Source: Bacteroidales bacterium (GTDB lineage Bacteria > Bacteroidota > Bacteroidia > Bacteroidales > Muribaculaceae). Taken from it: a DNA stretch of 64,000 nt. Below are positions 35,490 through 42,611 of the stretch, piece by piece (position 1 is the stretch's first letter; every line of letters starts with the position of its first letter). Location: assembly GCA_014800685.1 (NCBI GenBank), contig JAAVFQ010000016.1, positions 1 through 64,000 on the forward strand. The letters are read 5' to 3'. The position numbers and the translations under genes were made by a program. The notes under the pieces are model-generated. The model saw only the letters and a program-made list of their open reading frames with translations. It was not told the origin of the DNA and ran no database searches.

Positions 35490-36692
35490 TTATCCTATGA
35501 CTCTCGTGTGAGCCTCCGGGTAGCGTAGGGTAAGACAGCTGGCTTCGGTGAGCACCATAGCCTCAGTGTTGCGCTGTCCGCTGCCGCGCAGGTCGAGGGT
35601 TTCGGCGTGGAAGGGGATGAAAATGTGTTTCTGGATATATTCGGGGTCTATGATAATGCCGTTAGAGGGCATTCCCATAGCGTCGAAGATGTCGCTGAAG
35701 ACCACATAAAGTCGCCCGAACTTTGATATAATCTCGGAGAAATCTATGCCCCACATAGTGACCTGATCGCGTGCTGTAATCACTCTTTGTGCGTCTATCT
35801 TGTTGAGGGCGGTGATGAGTTCGCTGCCGGCGAGAAGAATCTTTCGGCGCGACCCGCTGTTTTCGGTGAATGCCTCTCTGAGAAGGTCTACGAGGGCATT
35901 GCCATCGAGTTTGGCCACATTCACGCGCATCTCTTTTCCGGCCTGCTCCCAGATGCCCTGGGTAAGCATGACCTGCTCCCCTTTGAGAGGGTCATAGATT
36001 TTCATTTTATGACCGAAAAGAAACTGCTTCTCCATGCCGAGGCGCATATCATAGATGGCCGCCTCCTGCTGGTCGGTGAAATTCCAGCCTATCTCCTTAT
36101 GGCTCATGCGCATGATGACCGACTGCTCTATCTGCATTTTGAAGATCTGGCAGAAATTGGTGTTTTTCTTCGGCAGGACGGCAAACTGCGGAGTCTGCAC
36201 ATCAAGCTGGGTGGCGGCGCGTCCCATTCGGATAATCTGGGTGCCCACTTGAGGGAGTGAGGCCCCTGAGGCGTCGGAGAAGATGGTGAGGCCATCATCG
36301 GTCTTGGCGCCCACGTATCCCGTGTGGCGGGTGCCGTCATCATCTATCCATGTAAACGTCTCCGACACTTCGAGGATAGAGGGGTCTGACACCTTCAGGG
36401 TGGCCTGCGTGATGCCATCTTCTGTGGAGAGAGTCTTCGCCGAGACGGCGGAAGTGGTGTCTTCGCGGGTGTCTACCGAATAGTAGTCTACCTCCATAGC
36501 GTCGACATTGCGGACGTGACCGAGGCGTGAAATCTGATCGAGGGGGGTGGCCATAGGGCGGATTTTGACTATTTCGCTGTCTATGGCATGCTGCATGAGT
36601 CCGGGAGCACCCTTTTCGGCAAGCTCGGTGGTGAGGACTGCATTGGTAACGTGTGTGCCGCCGGCCTGTCCGGCTACAAAGTTCTTTTCCAT
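35490..36692 (-). CDS. Major capsid protein, HK97-fold SU10-like
   Basis: This is the main shell protein of a tailed-phage capsid. The 400-aa sequence matches the SU10/DUF5309-type capsids: N-terminal MATPLDQISRLGHVRNVDA, the central QIFKMQIEQSVIMRMSHKEIG and DMRLGMEKQFLFGHKMKIYD, the A-domain SRRKILLAGSELITALNKID, and the C-terminal LDLRGSGQRNTEAMVLTEAS. No protease gene accompanies it. The upstream scaffold-like gene ends 117 bases before. Full length and intact, it argues for a functional shell. Confidence 0.88.
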   Translation of the reverse strand: MEKNFVAGQAGGTHVTNAVLTTELAEKGAPGLMQHAIDSEIVKIRPMATPLDQISRLGHVRNVDAMEVDYYSVDTREDTTSAVSAKTLSTEDGITQATLKVSDPSILEVSETFTWIDDDGTRHTGYVGAKTDDGLTIFSDASGASLPQVGTQIIRMGRAATQLDVQTPQFAVLPKKNTNFCQIFKMQIEQSVIMRMSHKEIGWNFTDQQEAAIYDMRLGMEKQFLFGHKMKIYDPLKGEQVMLTQGIWEQAGKEMRVNVAKLDGNALVDLLREAFTENSGSRRKILLAGSELITALNKIDAQRVITARDQVTMWGIDFSEIISKFGRLYVVFSDIFDAMGMPSNGIIIDPEYIQKHIFIPFHAETLDLRGSGQRNTEAMVLTEASCLTLRYPEAHTRVIG

Positions 36693-36748
36693 CTGAAATA
36701 AGTTAATAAGTGGATACCCCTTTGATAGAGTGTATTTGAAAGAATAAG

Positions 36749-36757
36749 GGGATTAGG
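36749..36757 (-). promoter_or_regulatory. CCTAATCCC box upstream of the capsid gene
   Basis: 8 of 9 matches, about 56 bases before the capsid ATG, in the gap after the scaffold-like gene. Confidence 0.4.
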
Positions 36758-36809
36758 TTTGAAAATATTTGAAAATTGAAAAATTGCTGTGCTTGCTCTC
36801 GTGTGGATA

Positions 36810-37250
36810 TTATTCCCACACAGAGCGTCTGTGTGCTATCAGTGGCTTTTCTGCCGAGGGTGAGTGGGGAAATCCTCTCAGTCCTTCCCAGCGCTCTGCG
36901 ATGGCCTCATTGCGACCGCGCAGATAAGCCTCTTCGGGCGTTTCCGAGCGAGTGGGAGCCAACTCCTCTCCGGGGGTGGGAGCGGCAGGTTGTGTTTTCG
37001 CTGTGAGGGCGTGCATTTCGTTTCGGATTACGGCTGTGAATTCTTCGGTGATGATGGCGCGTAAGGAGGATAAAAATTTGTCGGTAAGCTGAGAAGTATC
37101 ATCGCTTTTATTCTCGGAAGAGGCTGGTTTTTCGATGGGTTCTGTCTGATTGGCATCGGGAGTCGGGCTGGAATTTTCAGCTTGCGGAGCTTCGGTCAGC
37201 TCCCTTTTCTGCTCGTTGTCGGAGGCAGATTCCGGTCTGGGATTTTTCAT
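36810..37250 (-). CDS. Scaffold-like acidic protein of the virion operon
   Basis: The 146-aa protein has a disordered acidic N-terminal half rich in Glu, Pro, Ser and Asn, then a predicted helix (LTDKFLSSLRAIITEEFTAVIRNEM) and a basic C-terminus (YLRGRNEAIAERWEGL..AHRRSVWE). This layout and its position just before the capsid gene resemble phage scaffolding proteins, where a basic tail binds the shell. The assignment is inference. It is the first gene of the operon. Confidence 0.6.
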   Translation of the reverse strand: MKNPRPESASDNEQKRELTEAPQAENSSPTPDANQTEPIEKPASSENKSDDTSQLTDKFLSSLRAIITEEFTAVIRNEMHALTAKTQPAAPTPGEELAPTRSETPEEAYLRGRNEAIAERWEGLRGFPHSPSAEKPLIAHRRSVWE

Positions 37251-37266
37251 TTGTGTGGAAAATTTT

Positions 37267-37275
37267 AGGATTAGT
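37267..37275 (-). promoter_or_regulatory. CCTAATYCT-like box before the scaffold-like gene
   Basis: ACTAATCCT, 8 of 9 matches, 16 bases before the ATG. Confidence 0.4.
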
Positions 37276-37364
37276 TTAATTTGCCTGCGTTTCGCAAGCT
37301 CGATTTAGAGTGAGGATGAGGGGACTGTGAGGCCTGCAGGACACCGGCATGAGAATGGATGGTT

Positions 37365-37373
37365 AGGATTAGG
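37365..37373 (-). promoter_or_regulatory. CCTAATCCT box in the virion operon leader
   Basis: An exact match in the 5' leader, about 30 bases after the predicted transcript start and 115 bases before the scaffold-like ATG. The 400-bp gap 37251-37649 otherwise holds only the operon promoter and A+T-rich sequence. Confidence 0.45.
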
Positions 37374-37409
37374 AGGGAATGGCCGGTGCATTCCGTTTTT
37401 TTGACAATG

Positions 37410-37441
37410 CAAAGTTACTGCTAAAATCTAAAAATAGCAAA
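37410..37441 (-). promoter_or_regulatory. Consensus host promoter of the virion operon
   Basis: On the minus strand TTTG, exactly 20 bases, TAACTTTG. This is a perfect vegetative promoter, with a predicted start near 37403 and a leader of about 150 bases. Confidence 0.85.
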
Positions 37442-37649
37442 TAATATTTTCAAAAAATATCAAATAAAATTATATTTCATTTGCAATCAGCGGAGAGTCA
37501 GGGGCTTGCAGGAGGGAAAAAATTTGCGGTCCGGTGCATTTTTCGGAACAAATGAGCCATTTCTGAGGTTATGGAGATAGAATAAGTGTGTAAAAAAGCA
37601 CCCCGATACGCATTGGGAAAGACGTAAAAATCATAAGTAGGAGCAGAGC

Positions 37650-38147
37650 ATGAAAGAGATAAAGATAGAGACCATAATAAAGGAATGCGGATATGAAGAA
37701 CTTGAGGCGCAGGATAAGGCACTTGTAGATGCTGCCCGAAAAGCCACAGAGCGCTCACTCGCCACCTATTCCGGATTTCATGTAGGGGCGGCCATATTGA
37801 TGGATAACGGCGAGATAATCACCGGAGCCAATCAGGAGAACGCCGCCTATCCCTCCGGAACTTGCGCTGAGCGCACAGCCTGCTATTATGCATCGGCCCG
37901 CTATCCCGGCGTCCCGATGAAGAAGATAGCCATCGCTGCCTGGACCCGTCTGCATCAGCCGGAGGGGGCTCCACATCAGGATTGTTTTCAGGCCGAACCC
38001 ATTTCTCCCTGCGGAGCCTGCCGCCAGGCTTTGCTCGAATATGAAGCTATGTATGGCCCCATTGAGGTGATACTCTATGGCAAAGACCGCATTTTCATTC
38101 TCCCCTCCGTGGCTTCCCTCCTGCCGCTTACCTTCACCTCATTCTGA
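37650..38147 (+). CDS. cdd: Cytidine deaminase
   Basis: This enzyme deaminates cytidine or deoxycytidine to uridine in pyrimidine salvage. The zinc site is complete: TCAERTA near residue 74 (Cys and catalytic Glu) and PCGACRQ near 119, with the substrate motif GANQENAAYPSG before it. The 165-aa length is slightly long for the homotetrameric class. It is divergent from the virion operon and followed by a terminator hairpin. Confidence 0.95.
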   Translation: MKEIKIETIIKECGYEELEAQDKALVDAARKATERSLATYSGFHVGAAILMDNGEIITGANQENAAYPSGTCAERTACYYASARYPGVPMKKIAIAAWTRLHQPEGAPHQDCFQAEPISPCGACRQALLEYEAMYGPIEVILYGKDRIFILPSVASLLPLTFTSF

Positions 38148-38173
38148 GAAATTTCCAAGATATTATCTTACCA

Positions 38174-38213
38174 CGATGGCGCCTGACGATGAACTTATTG
38201 TCGGGCGTCATCG
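38174..38213 (+). terminator. Hairpin after cdd
   Basis: The long stem CGATGGCGCCTGACGAT / ATTGTCGGGCGTCATCG with small mismatches is followed by TTTAATT. Confidence 0.8.
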
Positions 38214-38266
38214 TTTAATTCATAGGAAACCTTACGTAAAAGATTTATAGAATTATTAATAGAATT

Positions 38267-38632
38267 ATGGAAAACACAAACAGACTCTATATCGTCTCAT
38301 TCGGCGATTCATCCAAGTATCGTTACATCTATTCCGCTGGAGCATCAGATGCATACTCAAGTGAAGGCAACCCCCTTGCTTCTGTGGAGAAAGAGCTTCA
38401 CGATTATCTGGAAAATCTCTTTCCCGGACGCACATTCGCCTATCTTGTCTCTCCGCGCATGACTGAGGTCAGCTGGGAGCACCGTGACAAATATGCTGAC
38501 TATCCCATGCTCGACAGCAAAGCGATAGAGGAGATCAAGCAGGTGCTTGCCCGCGAGGTGAGAGAGCGTGCGGATCTCAACGAGCTCAATGATAATGCCC
38601 CATTCTCTCAGATAGCGTCCGCTAATTTCTGA
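38267..38632 (+). CDS. Unknown 121-aa protein upstream of the C39-like/VKOR gene
   Basis: I do not recognise this protein. It is soluble and acidic, without a signal peptide. It starts with a beta-rich stretch (NRLYIVSFGDSSKYRYIYS) and ends in a charged helix (SKAIEEIKQVLAREVRERADLNEL) and the tail FSQIASANF. It lies 43 bases before the C39-like/VKOR gene on the same strand, so the two probably form an operon. Confidence 0.7.
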   Translation: MENTNRLYIVSFGDSSKYRYIYSAGASDAYSSEGNPLASVEKELHDYLENLFPGRTFAYLVSPRMTEVSWEHRDKYADYPMLDSKAIEEIKQVLAREVRERADLNELNDNAPFSQIASANF

Positions 38633-38675
38633 GACTACCGGCATAGCAGACAAAATTGGGTAAAAGAAGAAGACT

Positions 38676-39659
38676 ATGAAAGGTACGATATTCACACGCA
38701 TGCTTTCAGAACTCGGCGTGCGCCACACACCCGATTATAGTGACGAGCGTTTTGAGACGATGCCCTTCAAGACACTCTTCGGCCTTAAGAAACTCTGTGA
38801 GGAGTATAAAATCCCTACGCAAGCATTGCGCCTCTCCGCCCCGTCCGATATGTCGCAGCTTGACGCCCCCTTTATGGCGCACACCTCCAGCGGAATGGTG
38901 ATAGTTCGCGACTTCGGAGCGGAGAGAGTGGTCTACGACACTCAGGGAGTGGAAGAGAGCATTGGCCGGGAAGCCTTCGAAAAAGCCTCGGACGGCGTGG
39001 TGTTCCTGATGTTTCCGCAGTCAGACTCCATAGAGCCCGACTATGGCCGCCACTTCTTCTCACTCCTTATAGACCGGGGGAAGCGAGTGGTAATGTGGGT
39101 GCTTTTGATTCTCATCTGCGCCTGGCTCATTGCAAGGGGAGGACTCTGGAGATCGCCCTGGGCGCTTGCCGTGATTCTCCTTGATGTGGCCGGAATCTTC
39201 TTCTCCACTCTCCTGGTGCAGAAGGGTATGAAAATCCATAACCCCACTGCCGATAAAGTGTGTGGCGTCATCGAGCAGGGTGGCTGCGACACTGTGCTCG
39301 AGACCAAGGCCAGCTCCTTTTTCGGCATCTTCAACTGGTCGGAAGTCGGACTCACGTATTTCGGCGTTTCGCTGGCCACTCTGCTGATATTTCCGCAACA
39401 TGCTCCCTGGCTCGCGGCGCTCAATCTCTGTTGCCTTCCCTTCTCCCTCTGGAGCGTTTGGTATCAGAAATTCCGTGCTAAAGCCTGGTGCACAATGTGC
39501 CTTTCGGTGCAGGCGATCCTTTGGCTCTCCTTCGGCTGCTACTGGGCAGGAGGGTTTGTGCAGAACATCTTCCCTCTCCCTCTCCCCTTCTTCGTGCTTA
39601 TAGGAGTCTATGCCACCGTTCTGCTCCTCATGAACCGCATACTCGCCTTCTTCAAGTAA
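38676..39659 (+). CDS. Membrane protein with C39-like N-domain and VKOR domain
   Basis: Residues 1-125 resemble a peptidase C39-type papain-like domain (LGVRHTPDY.., LDAPFMAHTSSGMVIVRD) but the catalytic Cys is not evident, so it is probably a peptide-binding remnant. The C-terminal half is a VKOR-type thiol oxidoreductase with about five membrane segments, the loop cysteines in CGVIEQGGCDTV and the active CxxC in AWCTMC. No C-terminal thioredoxin domain is present, unlike many relatives. VKOR enzymes reoxidise thioredoxin-like partners for disulfide formation. The TAA stop lies inside the AAGTAAGT element that follows. The 51-aa gene downstream may be its substrate or partner. Confidence 0.85.
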   Translation: MKGTIFTRMLSELGVRHTPDYSDERFETMPFKTLFGLKKLCEEYKIPTQALRLSAPSDMSQLDAPFMAHTSSGMVIVRDFGAERVVYDTQGVEESIGREAFEKASDGVVFLMFPQSDSIEPDYGRHFFSLLIDRGKRVVMWVLLILICAWLIARGGLWRSPWALAVILLDVAGIFFSTLLVQKGMKIHNPTADKVCGVIEQGGCDTVLETKASSFFGIFNWSEVGLTYFGVSLATLLIFPQHAPWLAALNLCCLPFSLWSVWYQKFRAKAWCTMCLSVQAILWLSFGCYWAGGFVQNIFPLPLPFFVLIGVYATVLLLMNRILAFFK

Positions 39660-39684
39660 GTACATTAATTTTTCTCACTTACTT
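39654..39684. repeat. AAGTAAGT-ended intergenic element, copy 3 (31 bp)
   Basis: The inverted ends AAGTAAGT and ACTTACTT lie around a short AT-rich core. It shares about 26 bases with the right end of copy 1. It overlaps the last codon and stop of the VKOR gene. Confidence 0.75.
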
Positions 39685-39704
39685 AAAAAAATTCAGAATT
39701 TATT

Positions 39705-39860
39705 ATGAAAAGCATAAAACGACCGGATATAAAAGGAGCGGTAGAGCTTAAACCTCTTGAACTCAATGCCATCCACTTCTCCGACAAGCATACGCGGCTC
39801 ACTCCCGAAACGCTTGCGGCTCACCCTGCTTGCATGTCGGCGAAAAAGTCGGCCGACTGA
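39705..39860 (+). CDS. Unlisted 51-aa peptide, possible secreted-peptide precursor
   Basis: This ORF is below the track cutoff. It starts MKSIKRPDIKGAVELKPLEL and continues NAIHFSDKHTRLTPETLAAH to a single Cys and a Lys-rich end, then TGA at 39858-39860. It has no signal peptide. The layout (basic start, helix-like middle, conserved-looking HFSDKHT..LTPE) resembles short Bacteroidales leader-type peptides found near C39 or VKOR proteins. That is recognition from memory, not a search. Position 45 bases after the VKOR gene supports a link. Confidence 0.6.
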   Translation: MKSIKRPDIKGAVELKPLELNAIHFSDKHTRLTPETLAAHPACMSAKKSAD

Positions 39861-39917
39861 CGAACCATCGGCCCCCACTATCCGTTTTCACACAAAGACA
39901 CTTGTAATAAGCAATCC

Positions 39918-41126
39918 ATGAAACCAAAAATGATAATAGCCTGCGCAGCGCTCTCTCTGGCCGCGCCCATCTTTACCGCATGTTCGGATGACAAAAACGA
40001 CGCCCCCGCACTTTCCGCTGAAAAGGTATATAGCGGAAAGTCTCTTGATCTGGAATATTCCGGAGAGGAGATGGATGGAAAGTCGGTAAAAGTGACGCGC
40101 AACGGCGAGACTGCCACGCTCACCCTCTACTCCACTCTCGACCTGGCGGCCGTGCCGGGCGCGGGTATTATCAATTCCGTGCAGGGCCCCGGAGTGATAC
40201 CCGGCGAGCCGAATGCCATGCTTCAGGTGAATCTTGTAGCCTCAGGGGGCAAATACACCTTCTCCGGCACTCAGGAGGGCACCTATTGCTCTTATTCCTA
40301 TTCCGGCCGGCTGGATGACTCCTCCCTCTCTCTCGATATAGACAATGTGGTGCTGAAAGACAAGACACTCGCCGACACCGAATGGACTCCGCAGCCCTAC
40401 ATTCCCTCCACTCAGGGTCTCGGGGCGCCTCTGTCATCGCCACTTTCACTGACTTGGACAAGCTCGGAAGCCATAGATTTGGGCAACGGCATGGAGCTTG
40501 ACACCCAGCAAGTGGCTGATATGCTGGCTAACGTCCCTCTTATCTACGACAAGGCCACCGGAGAGAATGCCTCTTTGGCTCAGCTGATAGCCAGATATGT
40601 AAAGAGCATATCCTTCGGAGCTGACGGGAATGTCTCGGCCATTTATAATACTGTGGAGGGAGGCAATCGTCTCGACACCGAGACCACACCGGTGAATACG
40701 CTCCAATATGTGCTTCCCGGGTCCAATCGTCTTCTTCTCTTCGTGGACTTCCGCTCCATAATCACAGACATTCTCGATGAGACCCGCGCCCAGGTCTCCA
40801 CCTCTACACTTCTCTCCACGATAGAGAGTCTGCTCAACGTGGTTCAGCCTCAGCTCTCTCAGGGCTTCCCCTTCGCCTATTCCTCCGATGGCTCCAAGAT
40901 GACCCTCTCGCTCCCGCAGGAGGTGGCCACCCCGGCTGTCAAGCAGATAATCAGCTCACTGCTCAGCGATAAAGAGGTAGCGCAGGCGCTGCTGCAGAAA
41001 ATAGCTGACAATCCCGCAGCCGCCGAGTATCTTCCCGTAATTCAGAATGTCATAGCATCATTGCCAAAAGTGGTGGAAGCCACCGGCAGTATCACCCTTA
41101 CTCTGAATCTCGTCCGCGTGCAGTGA
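39918..41126 (+). CDS. DUF4925-like lipoprotein
   Basis: The lipobox IFTACS predicts a lipid-anchored envelope protein of 402 aa. The start of the mature part (VYSGKSLDLEYSGEEMDGKSVKVTRNGETATLTLYS) matches my recollection of the Bacteroidales DUF4925 family, with a two-domain beta-rich N-half and a helical C-half (ALLQKIADNPAAAEYLPVIQNVIASL). The function is unknown in the family. It is a single gene followed by a terminator. Confidence 0.78.
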   Translation: MKPKMIIACAALSLAAPIFTACSDDKNDAPALSAEKVYSGKSLDLEYSGEEMDGKSVKVTRNGETATLTLYSTLDLAAVPGAGIINSVQGPGVIPGEPNAMLQVNLVASGGKYTFSGTQEGTYCSYSYSGRLDDSSLSLDIDNVVLKDKTLADTEWTPQPYIPSTQGLGAPLSSPLSLTWTSSEAIDLGNGMELDTQQVADMLANVPLIYDKATGENASLAQLIARYVKSISFGADGNVSAIYNTVEGGNRLDTETTPVNTLQYVLPGSNRLLLFVDFRSIITDILDETRAQVSTSTLLSTIESLLNVVQPQLSQGFPFAYSSDGSKMTLSLPQEVATPAVKQIISSLLSDKEVAQALLQKIADNPAAAEYLPVIQNVIASLPKVVEATGSITLTLNLVRVQ

Positions 41127-41165
41127 GTCGGGGGCTCAATCCCGTAAGTGTAAAGATAAGAATAG

Positions 41166-41212
41166 AAAAAGGGTCCTTTTTGAATTATTATTCAAAAAAA
41201 GGGCTTTTTTTT
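41166..41212 (+). terminator. Terminator after the DUF4925-like gene
   Basis: The stem CCTTTTTGAAT / ATTCAAAAAAAGG is nested in AAAAAG/CTTTTTTT and ends in a T7 run. Confidence 0.75.
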
Positions 41213-41262
41213 ACTGACATATACGTTTTTTCACTTTATTTTATTATCTTTGCGGAAGAATT

Positions 41263-42507
41263 ATGGAAAGAAAGGATTTTGAAATAATGGCCCCGGTGGG
41301 GTCGTTTGAATCCCTCTCCGCAGCCCTTAGAGCGGGCACCGATGCCATCTATTTCGGCATAGAGGGACTGAACATGCGTGCGCGCTCATCGGCCAACTTC
41401 ACGGCCGACGATATGGAGCGCATAGCGGCGCTGTGCAATCGCGTCGGCGTCAAAACCTATCTGACGGTAAATACAGTAATCTACGGTGAAGACCTCGCGC
41501 TCATGCGTCAAATCATAGACCGCGCGAAGAGTGCCGGAATATCCGCCATCATAGCCTCCGACATGGCCGCTATCCTCTATGCCGTAAGCATAGGAGTAGA
41601 GGTGCATATTTCCACGCAAGTCAATATCAGCAACGTGGAGGCGCTGAAGTTTTATGCTCAGTTTGCCGACGTCATGGTTCTTGCCCGCGAGCTCAATATG
41701 GAGCAGGTGAAAGCAATTCATGAGGCCATAGTGCGTGAAGACATCCGTGGGCCGCGCGGCGAGCTCGTCCGGCTGGAGATGTTCTGCCACGGCGCGCTCT
41801 GCATGGCCGTCAGCGGCAAATGCTACCTCTCGCTCCACGAGATGAACTCAAGCGCCAATCGAGGCTCCTGCGCACAGATATGCCGCCGGGCATATACGGT
41901 AACTGACCGTGAGACCGGCGAGAGCCTGGATATAGAGAACAAATATATCATGTCGCCAAAAGACCTCAAGACCATTCATTTCCTGAATAAAATGGTAGAT
42001 GCCGGTGTCAGAGTCTTCAAGATAGAGGGACGCGCCCGCGGTCCGGAATATGTGGCTGAGACGGTAGCTTGCTATTCTGAGGCGCTCAAGGCCATCTGTG
42101 ACGGCTCCTATTCGGAAGAGCTCATCAGAGGCTGGGACGAACGGCTTGAGAAGATTTTCAACCGTGGCTTCTGGAATGGATATTACATGGGGCAGCGACT
42201 GGGAGAATGGAGTGCGAACTATGGCTCCTCGGCCACCCGCACAAAGGCCTACATTGCACGCATACGCAGATATTTCCCCAAACTCGGGGTGGGCGAATTC
42301 CGCATGGAGAGCGGAGTGCTACGCCCCGGAGACGAAGTGATAATCACGGGGCCCACTACCGGAGCCCTCACCTTCCGGGCCGAGGAGTTACGCCTCGAAC
42401 GCGACCCGGTGCCTGAGGTGAAGAAAGGTCAGATTTTCTCCATGCCCGTGCCGGCGAAAGTCCGCCCCTCCGATCGCCTCTATCTCTGGGAAAAGAAGGA
42501 TAACTGA
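41263..42507 (+). CDS. U32-family protein (YegQ/TrhP-like)
   Basis: This is a U32 family protein. The family was named as peptidases, but characterised bacterial members (TrhP, RlhA) hydroxylate RNA using prephenate. Typical features are the barrel start MAPVGSFESLSAALRAGTDAIYFG, the signature FCHGALCMAVSGKCYLS near residue 180 with further cysteines NRGSCAQICRRAY, the strand VFKIEGRARGPEYVAETV, and a C-terminal beta domain. The 414-aa length fits TrhP-like enzymes. A TATCTTTG box at 41245-41252 suggests a very short leader. Confidence 0.88.
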   Translation: MERKDFEIMAPVGSFESLSAALRAGTDAIYFGIEGLNMRARSSANFTADDMERIAALCNRVGVKTYLTVNTVIYGEDLALMRQIIDRAKSAGISAIIASDMAAILYAVSIGVEVHISTQVNISNVEALKFYAQFADVMVLARELNMEQVKAIHEAIVREDIRGPRGELVRLEMFCHGALCMAVSGKCYLSLHEMNSSANRGSCAQICRRAYTVTDRETGESLDIENKYIMSPKDLKTIHFLNKMVDAGVRVFKIEGRARGPEYVAETVACYSEALKAICDGSYSEELIRGWDERLEKIFNRGFWNGYYMGQRLGEWSANYGSSATRTKAYIARIRRYFPKLGVGEFRMESGVLRPGDEVIITGPTTGALTFRAEELRLERDPVPEVKKGQIFSMPVPAKVRPSDRLYLWEKKDN

Positions 42508-42516
42508 CTTTTCACC

Positions 42517-42576
42517 TAAGTAAGTATTGAAAATTAATTTATACTATATTATCGTTTAATTTTGAATACTTACTTA
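42517..42576. repeat. AAGTAAGT-ended intergenic element, copy 4 (60 bp)
   Basis: The inverted ends TAAGTAAGTATT and AATACTTACTTA lie 10 bases after the U32 stop codon. The right half is shared with copy 2. Confidence 0.8.
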
Positions 42577-42611
42577 AAATCATTTAATCATCACCTAAAA
42601 TCATTTAAATT

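Noticed and set aside
19965-37441. Ordinary inducible prophage
   Set aside because: No integrase, repressor, replication, lysis or tail-fibre genes and no att repeats are visible, and core genes separate the parts.
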